Below are positions 15,572 through 21,545 of a DNA stretch of 23,965 nt, piece by piece (position 1 is the stretch's first letter; every line of letters starts with the position of its first letter). The notes under the pieces were generated by a model. The model worked only from the letters and a program-made list of their open reading frames with translations, had not been told where the DNA came from and did not search any database. The DNA lies in NCBI GenBank assembly GCA_964447105.1, contig CAYURH010000018.1, positions 1-23,965 on the forward strand. The letters run 5' to 3'. A program made the translations under genes and the position numbers. The DNA is from CAYURH01 sp964447105 (lineage in GTDB: Bacteria > Patescibacteriota > Saccharimonadia > Saccharimonadales > EFPC-124).

Positions 15572-15656
15572 TGCGCGGGGCGGGAATCGAACCCGCACGC
15601 CTGTTACGGCAGCTGATTTTAAGTCAGCCCTGTCTACCTGGTTCCAGCACCCGCGC
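15569..15656 (-). tRNA. tRNA-Leu (anticodon TAA)
   Basis: A type II tRNA read on the minus strand. The acceptor GCGCGGG pairs with CCCGCGC, the D-loop has GG, the anticodon stem GCTGA/TCAGC encloses CTTAAAA, a long variable arm TGCC...GGCG follows, and the T-loop is TTCGATT. The discriminator is A and CCA is encoded at 15569-15571. It reads UUA leucine codons. No clear promoter lies just upstream, and its 5' half overlaps the end of the HNH gene, so it is probably cut from the same transcript by RNase P. Confidence 0.95.
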
Positions 15657-16139
15657 GTATTTTAATCTTACTTTTTTGTTCCGCCCTCGATGCGTAGGCT
15701 GCAAGCTATGACAATTGGGACAAAGAATTCTTAGATTCTCTAGTCGGTTATCATTGTGATCACCGTTAACATGATCTAGCTCTACGGGTATTCTACCATC
15801 GTCTGACCTCTGGCACCATCCACATATTTCACACGCTGGCGTCTTAAGTCCGACACGAAACAGCTTCTTTTTTAGCAAATGACTTTGATAAGCAACTCCG
15901 TTTACCAGCAGTTCATCAAGCCGCTTTGGAGCAACCGGCCTAAACTGCATACCCACATTCCAACCTTTGCCCATAAAATGAGACACGTCCAAATTCAGCA
16001 GCGTGATCGCGCTTTTGATCTGAACATAGTTTCCGCCAGCTGGTATAAGTCTTAGCGCTATCAATACGGAGCGGTAACTTCTGGATTTAGCTACCGCATC
16101 AATCAACTCTTCATCCGTCCACGAACGCTTTTTGGGCAT
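15624..16139 (-). CDS. HNH endonuclease
   Basis: A 171-aa nuclease. An N-terminal SANT/Myb-like helical part (SWTDEELIDAVAKSRSYRSVL, then a LNLDVSHFMGKGWN motif) probably binds DNA. The HNH domain at about 105-150 holds two Cys pairs (CEICG and CPNC) for zinc and the metal motif ELDHVNGDHNDNRLENL. This type is common in phages and as free-standing homing-like nucleases. The stop lies 33 bases inside tRNA-Leu on the same strand, so the last 11 residues (ARVLEPGRQG with flank) are encoded by the 5' half of the tRNA. No Shine-Dalgarno is seen at the start. Confidence 0.9.
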   Translation of the reverse strand: MPKKRSWTDEELIDAVAKSRSYRSVLIALRLIPAGGNYVQIKSAITLLNLDVSHFMGKGWNVGMQFRPVAPKRLDELLVNGVAYQSHLLKKKLFRVGLKTPACEICGWCQRSDDGRIPVELDHVNGDHNDNRLENLRILCPNCHSLQPTHRGRNKKVRLKYARVLEPGRQG

Positions 16140-16180
16140 GCGGCCACGTTACCATAAGTTGCCCGGTAATACACTAAATA

Positions 16181-16254
16181 TGGAGGCACCAACCGGAATC
16201 GAACCGGTGTACGAGGTTTTGCAGACCTCTGCGTAACCACTCCGCCATGGTGCC
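16181..16254 (-). tRNA. tRNA-Cys (anticodon GCA)
   Basis: A full cloverleaf on the minus strand: the acceptor GGCACCA pairs with TGGTGCC, the D-loop contains GG, the anticodon stem GAGGT/ACCTC encloses CTGCAAA, and the T-loop is TTCGAAT. The discriminator is T, which is the normal identity base for cysteine, and CCA is encoded. It reads UGC and UGU. Confidence 0.96.
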
Positions 16255-16269
16255 GTGACTACTTATGGG

Positions 16270-16298
16270 ATTATACCTTTCTTGAGGTCGCCAGCCAA
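16270..16298 (-). promoter_or_regulatory. Promoter of tRNA-Cys
   Basis: On the minus strand TTGGCT (16293-16298), a 17-base spacer and a perfect TATAAT (16270-16275), about 16 bases before the tRNA. It is back to back with the tRNA-Phe promoter. Confidence 0.75.
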
Positions 16299-16305
16299 GA
16301 TGCGC

Positions 16306-16334
16306 TTGCAAAAATACCCCTCATCCCCTACAAT
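16306..16334 (+). promoter_or_regulatory. Promoter of tRNA-Phe
   Basis: TTGCAA (16306-16311), a 17-base spacer and TACAAT (16329-16334), 13 bases before the mature tRNA 5' end. Only 7 bases separate it from the divergent tRNA-Cys promoter. Confidence 0.75.
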
Positions 16335-16347
16335 TACCCCAGTTGAC

Positions 16348-16424
16348 GGCGCTATAGCTCAGCCCGGTAGAGCAGGGGCCTGAAGAGCCCTGTGTCCCTG
16401 GTTCAAATCCAGGTGGCGCCACCA
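16348..16424 (+). tRNA. tRNA-Phe (anticodon GAA)
   Basis: The acceptor GGCGCTA pairs with TGGCGCC (one T-G pair). The D-loop contains GG, the anticodon loop is CTGAAGA between GGGGC and GCCCT, and the T-loop is TTCAAAT. The discriminator is A and CCA is encoded. A terminator follows 2 bases later. Confidence 0.96.
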
Positions 16425-16426
16425 AT

Positions 16427-16456
16427 AAAACTCCCATCCTCGCCGATGGGAGTTTT
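16427..16456 (+). terminator. Terminator of tRNA-Phe
   Basis: AAAACTCCCATC and GATGGGAGTTTT form a perfect 12-bp stem with the loop CTCGCC, followed by ATTTTAT. Confidence 0.9.
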
Positions 16457-16471
16457 ATTTTATAAATGTTA

Positions 16472-16477
16472 TATAAT
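16472..16477 (+). promoter_or_regulatory. -10 box of the 249-aa GC-rich gene
   Basis: A perfect TATAAT in an AT-rich stretch just after the tRNA-Phe terminator. No good -35 is visible at 17 bases. The expected start is near 16484. Confidence 0.5.
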
Positions 16478-16486
16478 ATATCTCTG

Positions 16487-16505
16487 ACCCGCCGTAGCGG
16501 CGGGT
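16487..16505 (+). other. Stem-loop at the 5' end of the 249-aa gene mRNA
   Basis: ACCCGCC and GGCGGGT form a 7-bp stem around GTAGC (8 bp if G and C of the loop pair). It starts about 3 bases after the predicted transcription start. A second small hairpin, GCC-GAAA-GGC with a GNRA loop, follows at about 16507-16516, before the GGGAG site. Confidence 0.55.
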
Positions 16506-16536
16506 TGCCGAAAGGCGCAAACGATGGGAGCACGTT

Positions 16537-17286
16537 ATGGCGACAGTGGGGTTTCACTCGCTGTTTAGCATGAACGCATTCCTGGGCGGTGCCTGGGATG
16601 CGGCCGGAGCGACCGAGACCGACAGCAGGGAGCGCATGGAGGCGCTGCTCATGCTCGCCGAAAACCGCGACAAGCTGCCCTCACCCGTGTTCTTCCGAGT
16701 CCCGGGCAACACCAAGCGGGATGGCTGGAAAGACCTATACCAGATGAGCGTTCGCGCCTGTCAGTGCGCGGCCAAAGGCTCACCGGGCTCATGGGGAGCG
16801 GTCCAAGGATCACGACGGCTGCTCATGCCGAAGCGTGGTCGTTGTGGCCTCATACCCAACACCCCGCCGCAGACGGTGCGGCTAGTGGCCGGTACGCCAG
16901 ATTGCCGATTGGTCATCGGCCCGCACGGCGGTGACCAGGCATCCGCCTACCTTACGATCGCCTCGCAGAGCGGCGAGCTTGCCGCTTGGCACTCGCTGTA
17001 TGCGCGAGACGTCACCCTACCCGCCTATTTCGGGCACCAGCTGAGTTCGGGCAGGCACGCCGACAGGGTACGGCTCAAGCTGGAGGACACAAGTGCGGCA
17101 GTACACGCCCTGGGCGAGCTGATGTGCTGGCAAACGCTGCCGGACGGGCTGACAGTACCCGTCTGCTCCATCATCGACTGTGGCGTCGAAAACGGACGCC
17201 AGTGGATGGAGGTCGCGGTGGATGCCGGCTCCAGTGTGCTGGACATCACCGACCCGTTCCCCCTGCACATCTGCACCAGGGCCTAG
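16537..17286 (+). CDS. GC-rich protein of unknown function (249 aa)
   Basis: A soluble-looking protein with no signal peptide or membrane helix. It has six or more Cys (RACQC, GRCG, PDC, LMCW, VCSIIDC, HIC) scattered along its length, and alternating polar/hydrophobic stretches such as TVRLVAGTPDCRLVIG suggest beta structure. I recognise no family. GGGAG lies 7 bases before the ATG. As in the lipoprotein gene, the coding sequence is clearly richer in G and C than its neighbours. It has its own -10 box, 5' stem-loop and 3' hairpin, which points to an acquired cassette, perhaps of actinobacterial origin. Confidence 0.7.
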   Translation: MATVGFHSLFSMNAFLGGAWDAAGATETDSRERMEALLMLAENRDKLPSPVFFRVPGNTKRDGWKDLYQMSVRACQCAAKGSPGSWGAVQGSRRLLMPKRGRCGLIPNTPPQTVRLVAGTPDCRLVIGPHGGDQASAYLTIASQSGELAAWHSLYARDVTLPAYFGHQLSSGRHADRVRLKLEDTSAAVHALGELMCWQTLPDGLTVPVCSIIDCGVENGRQWMEVAVDAGSSVLDITDPFPLHICTRA

Positions 17287-17292
17287 TCCAAA

Positions 17293-17328
17293 CCACCGAC
17301 GCCCGCCAACCAGCGCGGGCGTCGGTGG
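17293..17328 (+). terminator. GC-rich hairpin terminator
   Basis: CCACCGACGCCCGC and GCGGGCGTCGGTGG form a perfect 14-bp stem around an 8-base loop. There is no T tract, the pattern of high-GC Gram-positive terminators, and it matches the hairpin at the end of the lipoprotein gene in style. Confidence 0.7.
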
Positions 17329-17344
17329 CGATAGTACCATTCTC

Positions 17345-17373
17345 TTGTCAAAATCTTATCAATTCAGTAAAAT
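17345..17373 (+). promoter_or_regulatory. Promoter of the tRNA-Gly locus
   Basis: TTGTCA (17345-17350), a 17-base spacer and TAAAAT (17368-17373), placed 12 bases before the truncated tRNA-Gly copy. No equal promoter is seen just before the intact copy, so the intact tRNA probably depends on read-through from here. Confidence 0.65.
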
Positions 17374-17385
17374 ACATGTTGTTAT

Positions 17386-17519
17386 GCGGGTGTAGCTCAG
17401 TTGTTTAGAGTGAGAAATGCCAGTGGCATTTCGCAAGGGGACTTTTCAGATTTGCAACTGGTTGCAAGTATGAAAATCCCGGGGCCGCGCTGGCGTGGCC
17501 GTCCTTGCCAAGGACGATT
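17386..17519 (+). pseudogene. Broken tRNA-Gly copy with remnant of an older integration
   Basis: Bases 17386-17410 repeat the first 25 bases of the intact tRNA-Gly exactly. The match then breaks at a 19-bp palindrome GAAATGCCAGTGGCATTTC (17414-17432). Further on, GGACTTTTCAG (17439-17449) repeats the sequence just after the intact tRNA, and about 18 bases of the tRNA anticodon arm (CGTCCTTGCCAAGGACGA) recur near 17500-17517. On the minus strand the frame here ends in SEKSPCEMPLAFLTLNN, which shares EKS with the end of the intact recombinase (SETEKSFLV). This looks like the tail of a lost recombinase. Other small palindromes (TTGCAAC-TG-GTTGCAA, 17452-17467) lie inside. Confidence 0.6.
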
Positions 17520-17558
17520 CCAAATTGGCACGCACTTTCCTCGTACACAAATCACCAT

Positions 17559-17635
17559 GCGGGTGTAGCTCAGTTGTTTAGAGCGCGTCCTTGCCAAGGA
17601 CGAGGTCCAGAGTTAGAGTCTCTGTACCCGCACCA
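17559..17635 (+). tRNA. tRNA-Gly (anticodon GCC) with unusual U19/A56
   Basis: The cloverleaf is complete: acceptor GCGGGTG with TACCCGC, D-stem GCTC/GAGC, anticodon stem CGTCC/GGACG around TTGCCAA, T-stem CAGAG/CTCTG, discriminator A and encoded CCA. The D-loop is AGTTGTTTA, so position 19 is U instead of G, and the T-loop is TTAGAGT, so position 56 is A instead of C. The other four tRNAs here have the normal GG and TTC. The recombinase gene on the opposite strand ends 23 bases inside its 3' part. This is the likely attachment target of the mobile element. Confidence 0.93.
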
Positions 17636-19172
17636 AAAAGGACTTTTCAGTTTCTGAAAGGTCTTTTTTATTGCTCGCCAATCTGTAAAGAGGGCTAATT
17701 TCAGGGGTGTAAACTTTATTATTAGCGTCCAAGTAAAAACCAGCAGGAAAAACGAGCTGTTTACACTGCAATCTGTTTTGCTTAGAGATATCAAAGAAGT
17801 CATCACCCATGTTCCTGATAAAGCCAAAAGCAAACCGCAGGAACTGCTCCTTGTCATCGGCTGCTTCGTTACGCAACTGAACATGGCGTTCTTCAAGCTC
17901 AGCAGCCTCGTCCTTTTTCTTGGCTATTGCAGCGAGTATATCTACTCTGATATCTGCATTGGCAGGGTCTGTAGCCGCCTCAACTTGTTGGCTTATGCTG
18001 TTAGCAATGACTTTGAGGTTGTAGTCAATTCTTGCAGCGTCCTGTAAGGCTTGACCCTCTTGCTGCTTCCACACAACGTCCAGTGCCTTTAGCAACTCAA
18101 TTTCTGCCAACTCGCTGAGTGGGTGTTTCCGAAACAGCTTCCGCACCTCGTCATGCAACTGTTCTTTAGGGAGGTATCTCGTGCATGACCGACAACGGTA
18201 TTTCTCGTACACAAGGTTCTTATTCTTACCATTCCCATGGTCAAACCCCACAAACCTACCATACCTTTGTTCCATGCAAAGACTGCAATTCACTAAGTTT
18301 GAGAGGGGATATTTTGGGTTACCGTTCTTGCGTGGGCCTGACTGAGTTTTCTTTTTGTCGTTCATAATCCTGACTAACTCAAGGTGCTGCTCCTTGGTAA
18401 TCAACGGTTCATGCAGACCATTTTCGTTACGTACTTTGACCTGTTTGTTGATTTCAACGATACCAGCGTAGAAAGGGTCGGTGACTATCTTGCGAAACTT
18501 ATCCATTTTGTATAATGCACGACCAGTGTTGAACTCGGTCTTGTTGAGTTCTATGAGAGCTTGGGTAGGTGTTACTTGCTTAGTTGCTATCCTAACCAGT
18601 ACTTCCTTGAGTATTGGGCCACGGACTGCGTGTGGTTCTTGTACTCCTTTTTCGTAGCCACGTCTGTAACCTGGCTTGGGAGCGAAAGGATATCTGCCTT
18701 GCATGAGTGCAGTGGTTTGACCATCTATGGACTTCTTCTGGCGTTCAACATTACTACCTTCGCCCTTGAACGCTTCCAGTGCCCTGAGTAACTTGGAGTG
18801 GTAGTCATCGTTATTCAGCTCAGGTTGGGAGGCGTAGATTATTCTTACGCCCACTTCCTCCCTGAACGTGACCTCAAAAAAGAACAGCTCGTCCACGCTT
18901 CTCATAAACCTATCAACTTCATGTACTATCAGGTATTTGACTCGTCGGTTTTTCTTGCAGTACTCAAGCATATCTCTGAGGTCTTTGCGGTGTATGTTTG
19001 TCCCAGCTTTACTGGAAACGCTACCTGACCACTGACCGTCATTAGGTATCATTGCCCCAAGTTCTTTGGCTGCCCTTATGACCGCCTCTGCTTGTCTGCC
19101 AAGGCTATTATTCTCAAGCTGCTCAGGTGTTGAAACCCTGCATGTCGTGATTGCGAGTACTGGCTTATTCAT
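17613..19172 (-). CDS. Large serine recombinase (integrase)
   Basis: A 519-aa site-specific recombinase that would integrate and excise the element between attP and attB. The resolvase domain at about 1-145 has the nucleophile Ser14 in CRVSTPEQ and the later VHEVDRFMRS helix. The recombinase domain follows at about 160-270, then a zinc ribbon with the Cys pairs near 296/299 and 327/330, a coiled coil at about 375-430, and the C-terminal region. An ATG at 19172 is preferred over the TTG just before it. The last 23 bases lie in tRNA-Gly and the tRNA terminator is inside the coding end, so the C-terminus may be supplied by chromosomal DNA after integration. The left end of the element is here. 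Confidence 0.93.
   Translation of the reverse strand: MNKPVLAITTCRVSTPEQLENNSLGRQAEAVIRAAKELGAMIPNDGQWSGSVSSKAGTNIHRKDLRDMLEYCKKNRRVKYLIVHEVDRFMRSVDELFFFEVTFREEVGVRIIYASQPELNNDDYHSKLLRALEAFKGEGSNVERQKKSIDGQTTALMQGRYPFAPKPGYRRGYEKGVQEPHAVRGPILKEVLVRIATKQVTPTQALIELNKTEFNTGRALYKMDKFRKIVTDPFYAGIVEINKQVKVRNENGLHEPLITKEQHLELVRIMNDKKKTQSGPRKNGNPKYPLSNLVNCSLCMEQRYGRFVGFDHGNGKNKNLVYEKYRCRSCTRYLPKEQLHDEVRKLFRKHPLSELAEIELLKALDVVWKQQEGQALQDAARIDYNLKVIANSISQQVEAATDPANADIRVDILAAIAKKKDEAAELEERHVQLRNEAADDKEQFLRFAFGFIRNMGDDFFDISKQNRLQCKQLVFPAGFYLDANNKVYTPEISPLYRLASNKKDLSETEKSFLVRVQRL
17637..17670 (+). terminator. Terminator of tRNA-Gly, inside the recombinase 3' end
   Basis: AAAGGACTTTTCAG and CTGAAAGGTCTTTT form a stem of about 14 bp with two G-T pairs and the loop TTT, followed by Ts. 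It begins 2 bases after the encoded CCA. The recombinase frame reads through it on the opposite strand. Confidence 0.7.
17707..17717. repeat. 11-bp direct repeat, left copy (possible att core)
   Basis: GTGTAAACTTT occurs here, inside the recombinase 3' end, and again at 22874-22884 just beyond the last element gene. The two copies bracket all the presumed cargo. An 11-mer match between two such regions could arise by chance, so this is only a candidate. Confidence 0.3.
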
Positions 19173-19198
19173 CAAAATACCAGCACTGCATAATTACT

Positions 19199-19378
19199 CT
19201 ACGACATCTTTTCATTGTTTTGTCTACTTACTACTCTAGCACTTTGCTGTGCTTCTTTATAGATGTGATACAGAAGTTGTGCCAGCTCAAGAGCATTATC
19301 TTTGGCACGTGCCTTAGAGTCCGTGTTCACGGCTGCGTCCTGTTGCGTAACTGGCTGTGTAGATATTTGCTGTGCCAT
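19199..19378 (-). CDS. Small 59-aa protein upstream of the recombinase
   Basis: The frame runs MAQQISTQPVTQQDAAVN at the start, then becomes helical and charged (ELAQLLYHIYKEAQQSARVV) and ends EKMS. There is a polar Gln/Thr-rich head and one amphipathic helix. AGAGG about 8 bases before the ATG could serve as a ribosome binding site. Its stop is 26 bases before the recombinase ATG, so both are probably on one transcript. Its size and place suit a recombination directionality factor or other accessory protein, but there is no motif to prove it. Confidence 0.5.
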   Translation of the reverse strand: MAQQISTQPVTQQDAAVNTDSKARAKDNALELAQLLYHIYKEAQQSARVVSRQNNEKMS

Positions 19379-19416
19379 AAAAGTAGCCTCTGTGATAGAG
19401 ACTACATAGGTATTGT

Positions 19417-19436
19417 TTGAGTCAACCTTGACTCAA
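19417..19436. promoter_or_regulatory. Operator-like palindrome upstream of the recombinase unit
   Basis: TTGAGTCAA and TTGACTCAA are exact complements separated by CC, a 20-bp palindrome. A further related half-site, GTGACTCA, follows at once at 19438-19445. It stands 39 bases before the 59-aa ORF and just after the 188-aa gene. No clean -10/-35 pair is found around it. A dimeric regulator probably binds here. Confidence 0.5.
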
Positions 19437-19449
19437 TGTGACTCACAAA

Positions 19450-20016
19450 TTACGAAGAGGGATTGACCCTTACTTTGCCTGCTCTGAATAGTAAGTAATT
19501 ACGTATGCCAAAGCTAGACTCAATCAGTTCATTGACTGCTCGTGTTGCATCATACACGGCTCTGATACTGTTATCACCAACACCAGCAGCCTCAATAATG
19601 TCCTGTTCCAGGACTGGCACTGTGGTGTTCGCAAAGACCAACTTACAAACATAAAATCTTAGTGTTTCATCAGGAACTTGTACGGAAGTGCCGTCGCTTG
19701 TGAGCAAGCCACTTACTGGATTGAAGGTTACGACAGGTACTTCTTGACTAGGCACTATATGGGAAAGGTCACCTAATACGGTAATTGTGTAAGTCTTGGA
19801 CGCAAGTATATGGTCAGGGTCTTCGTCATTTTCTTGGACCTTGAAGCTAATAAGTCCTCTCGCTGCCAGTAAATCCAGGATTTCTAGCTGTTCATTTGCC
19901 AGTATGTGGGGCATAAATGCCTCAGACCGCTGCGTGACCACGTTACCAGAGATCAGGCTCTCATGTTTCGCTTTTATGCGGCTAGCTACTGTTTCAATCT
20001 TTTGGTTGCCTGTCAT
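19450..20016 (-). CDS. Unknown 188-aa protein with DUF4238 partner
   Basis: A soluble protein with no recognised domain. The N-terminal third is helical and charged, the middle (residues about 60-120) is beta-like with a Val/Thr-rich stretch, and the last 60 residues (VLEQDIIEAAGVGDNSIRAVYDATRAVNELIESSFGI) look like a winged-helix or similar small helical domain. It overlaps the end of the DUF4238 gene by 23 bases and has AGAGGA 8 bases before its ATG inside that gene, so the two are made together in fixed proportion. A DNA-binding or antitoxin-like role for its C-terminal part is conceivable but not shown. Confidence 0.65.
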   Translation of the reverse strand: MTGNQKIETVASRIKAKHESLISGNVVTQRSEAFMPHILANEQLEILDLLAARGLISFKVQENDEDPDHILASKTYTITVLGDLSHIVPSQEVPVVTFNPVSGLLTSDGTSVQVPDETLRFYVCKLVFANTTVPVLEQDIIEAAGVGDNSIRAVYDATRAVNELIESSFGIRNYLLFRAGKVRVNPSS

Positions 20017-20950
20017 GGAGCTGTTCCTCTTCCATTGTTTTCTGGGCTTTGAGTTTTATTTCCTCAAGCTGTTCCTTAGTGTTTGATACCAAATTATGTG
20101 ACATGCGAGCGGTTCTCCCATTCACCGTTTGGAGCATCTCAGGCTGATTAGCACCGAATGGAACGTATTGTAAATCTCGTTCCATGAGATAGCCAAACAT
20201 TAGTGCGTGTGTCGGTGATAGTGGCAGGGTTATCTCAATATGCTTCTGACCTACGCCTGGTGATGAGTACATCGCACCACGACCATAGACACGTTCTAGC
20301 TCAGGATTTACCATGGCACAAGGGTTGTCGGAAGTTACAAATGGGTTAGCTGGGTCGTTGGACACAATGACGTTACACTTCATTTCCCAAATGTAAGGGA
20401 ACATTGACGCTGTCAAATCTGGTATGCCCTCACTGTGCCAGCTAGGGACATCTGCGGCAATTTTCTCCATTACATCACCAGGTATTCGGTCTTCTTCTTT
20501 CCCAGGTATGCTGAACTTTGCCATGGCTTCCTTTTGCTCCTGAGGTAGTGCATTCATGATGTCCATGGTTTTTTTGATACGCCCAAAAAAGTCCTCTTCG
20601 GATGAGCGAAGCAAGGGTGAACGTGCGAGCATACTTGCTGCCATCAGCGAGAGAACAGCTTTATCCTCGTCGTTAAGAGGCTCGTTTTTCAGTATTTTTG
20701 GCTTGGTGTGGGTGGCGTACAGGTTTTCAATGCCGCTCAGATACTCTCGCTCAACCTCAAGAGACTCAGTACCATCCTCGTTTCTTACCAGGTAAAAGTC
20801 GGTTCTGCGAAGTATTTTCGCTGGTGAACCTGGGTAAATATGTAAGTCTTGGTCCATAACGAATAACCGACCGTCCTTGGTCTGTGGGGATGCAAATGCT
20901 GCAAGGTAGGAGGACGCAACTACGTGGTGCTTTCTATTATCTTTCGCCAT
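19994..20950 (-). CDS. DUF4238 domain protein
   Basis: A 318-aa protein with the marks of DUF4238: the N-terminal HHVVASSYLAAFAS, a LERTDF-like RRTDFYLV strand near residue 50, and the central NPFVTSDNPCAMVNPE block at about 203-217 (typical F-x-T-S-D-N-P). The function of DUF4238 is not established; members are found on plasmids, phages and genomic islands. TATAAT lies 7 bases before the ATG and no Shine-Dalgarno is seen, so it is probably leaderless. It heads a two-gene unit with the 188-aa gene and is divergent from the 172-aa gene, with only 65 bases between the two ATGs. Confidence 0.8.
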   Translation of the reverse strand: MAKDNRKHHVVASSYLAAFASPQTKDGRLFVMDQDLHIYPGSPAKILRRTDFYLVRNEDGTESLEVEREYLSGIENLYATHTKPKILKNEPLNDEDKAVLSLMAASMLARSPLLRSSEEDFFGRIKKTMDIMNALPQEQKEAMAKFSIPGKEEDRIPGDVMEKIAADVPSWHSEGIPDLTASMFPYIWEMKCNVIVSNDPANPFVTSDNPCAMVNPELERVYGRGAMYSSPGVGQKHIEITLPLSPTHALMFGYLMERDLQYVPFGANQPEMLQTVNGRTARMSHNLVSNTKEQLEEIKLKAQKTMEEEQLHDRQPKD

Positions 20951-21015
20951 ATCTGTAATTATAGGCTTGATTTGCAGTTTTACCGAGATTACTAGTTCTA
21001 TGGGATAATTAGCGT
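20951..21015. promoter_or_regulatory. Divergent promoter region of the two cargo modules
   Basis: On the minus strand TATAAT is followed by seven bases and the DUF4238 ATG; on the plus strand GATAAT is followed by six bases and the ATG of the 172-aa gene. Neither has a Shine-Dalgarno. The two -10 boxes are about 40 bases apart, so both promoters share one stretch of control DNA. Confidence 0.5.
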
Positions 21016-21534
21016 ATGTTCAAGAAAAAAGTAACTTACGACGAAGTCTGTAAACTAATCATCACGCAAGCCAGTGAGATTAGTGCCGCTGCGTTGAAAT
21101 CCATGGAAGAGCAACTAACCTCCCTAGATGACGGCTTCAAGATACCTGACCAAGATAAAGCGGACTTGGATGTAATGCTGGCCGTTGTATCACTGGAATT
21201 ACGAGTTGCGGTGAATAAGCTAAAAAAATCTGAGGCAGAAAAAATCGCTAAGGGTGTACACGACCTTTTCGGTGCTGACGCTGACATAGGCGAGTATTCT
21301 ACTCATGAACTTGACCTCTACGATGACCGTTACACAAAGGCTCTAGCTCAGGGTGCAAATCCAATGTCTGGCGTAGGCTCTCATCTTTTATTTAGGATAT
21401 CAGGCGACAATAAGGAGTCGTTCACTGACGATGGCGGTAAGTTCAATATGCTTGCTGACATGGTTATGATGGATGTTCTTATACGTACCACTGCTGTGGT
21501 CAAGATGGTTGCAGACGACTACAAGCTCGGTTGA
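21016..21534 (+). CDS. Unknown 172-aa protein of the mobile element
   Basis: A soluble protein with no recognised family. The N-terminal two thirds are helical with a charged heptad-like pattern (MEEQLTSLDDGFKIPDQDKADLD, then LELRVAVNKLKKSEAEKIAKG). The last third has a Gly/Asp-rich turn (ISGDNKESFTDDGGKF) followed by a hydrophobic helix MLADMVMMDVLIRTTAVV. The ATG is six bases after GATAAT, so it is probably leaderless. It precedes the 279-aa gene by 11 bases and most likely works with it. Confidence 0.6.
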   Translation: MFKKKVTYDEVCKLIITQASEISAAALKSMEEQLTSLDDGFKIPDQDKADLDVMLAVVSLELRVAVNKLKKSEAEKIAKGVHDLFGADADIGEYSTHELDLYDDRYTKALAQGANPMSGVGSHLLFRISGDNKESFTDDGGKFNMLADMVMMDVLIRTTAVVKMVADDYKLG

Positions 21535-21545
21535 GTAGGGCGGCG

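Noticed and set aside
16487..16536. Possible riboswitch, because GAAA and GCGCAAAC resemble parts of the c-di-GMP-I aptamer
   Set aside because: Only short pieces match; the paired stems and spacing of the aptamer are absent.
17386..17410. A second functional tRNA-Gly
   Set aside because: The match stops after the D-arm; no acceptor 3' half or T-arm follows in place.
17397..17597. A 66-aa protein gene covering the tRNA-Gly repeats
   Set aside because: It has no ribosome site and is made of tRNA fragments and a recombinase-tail remnant.
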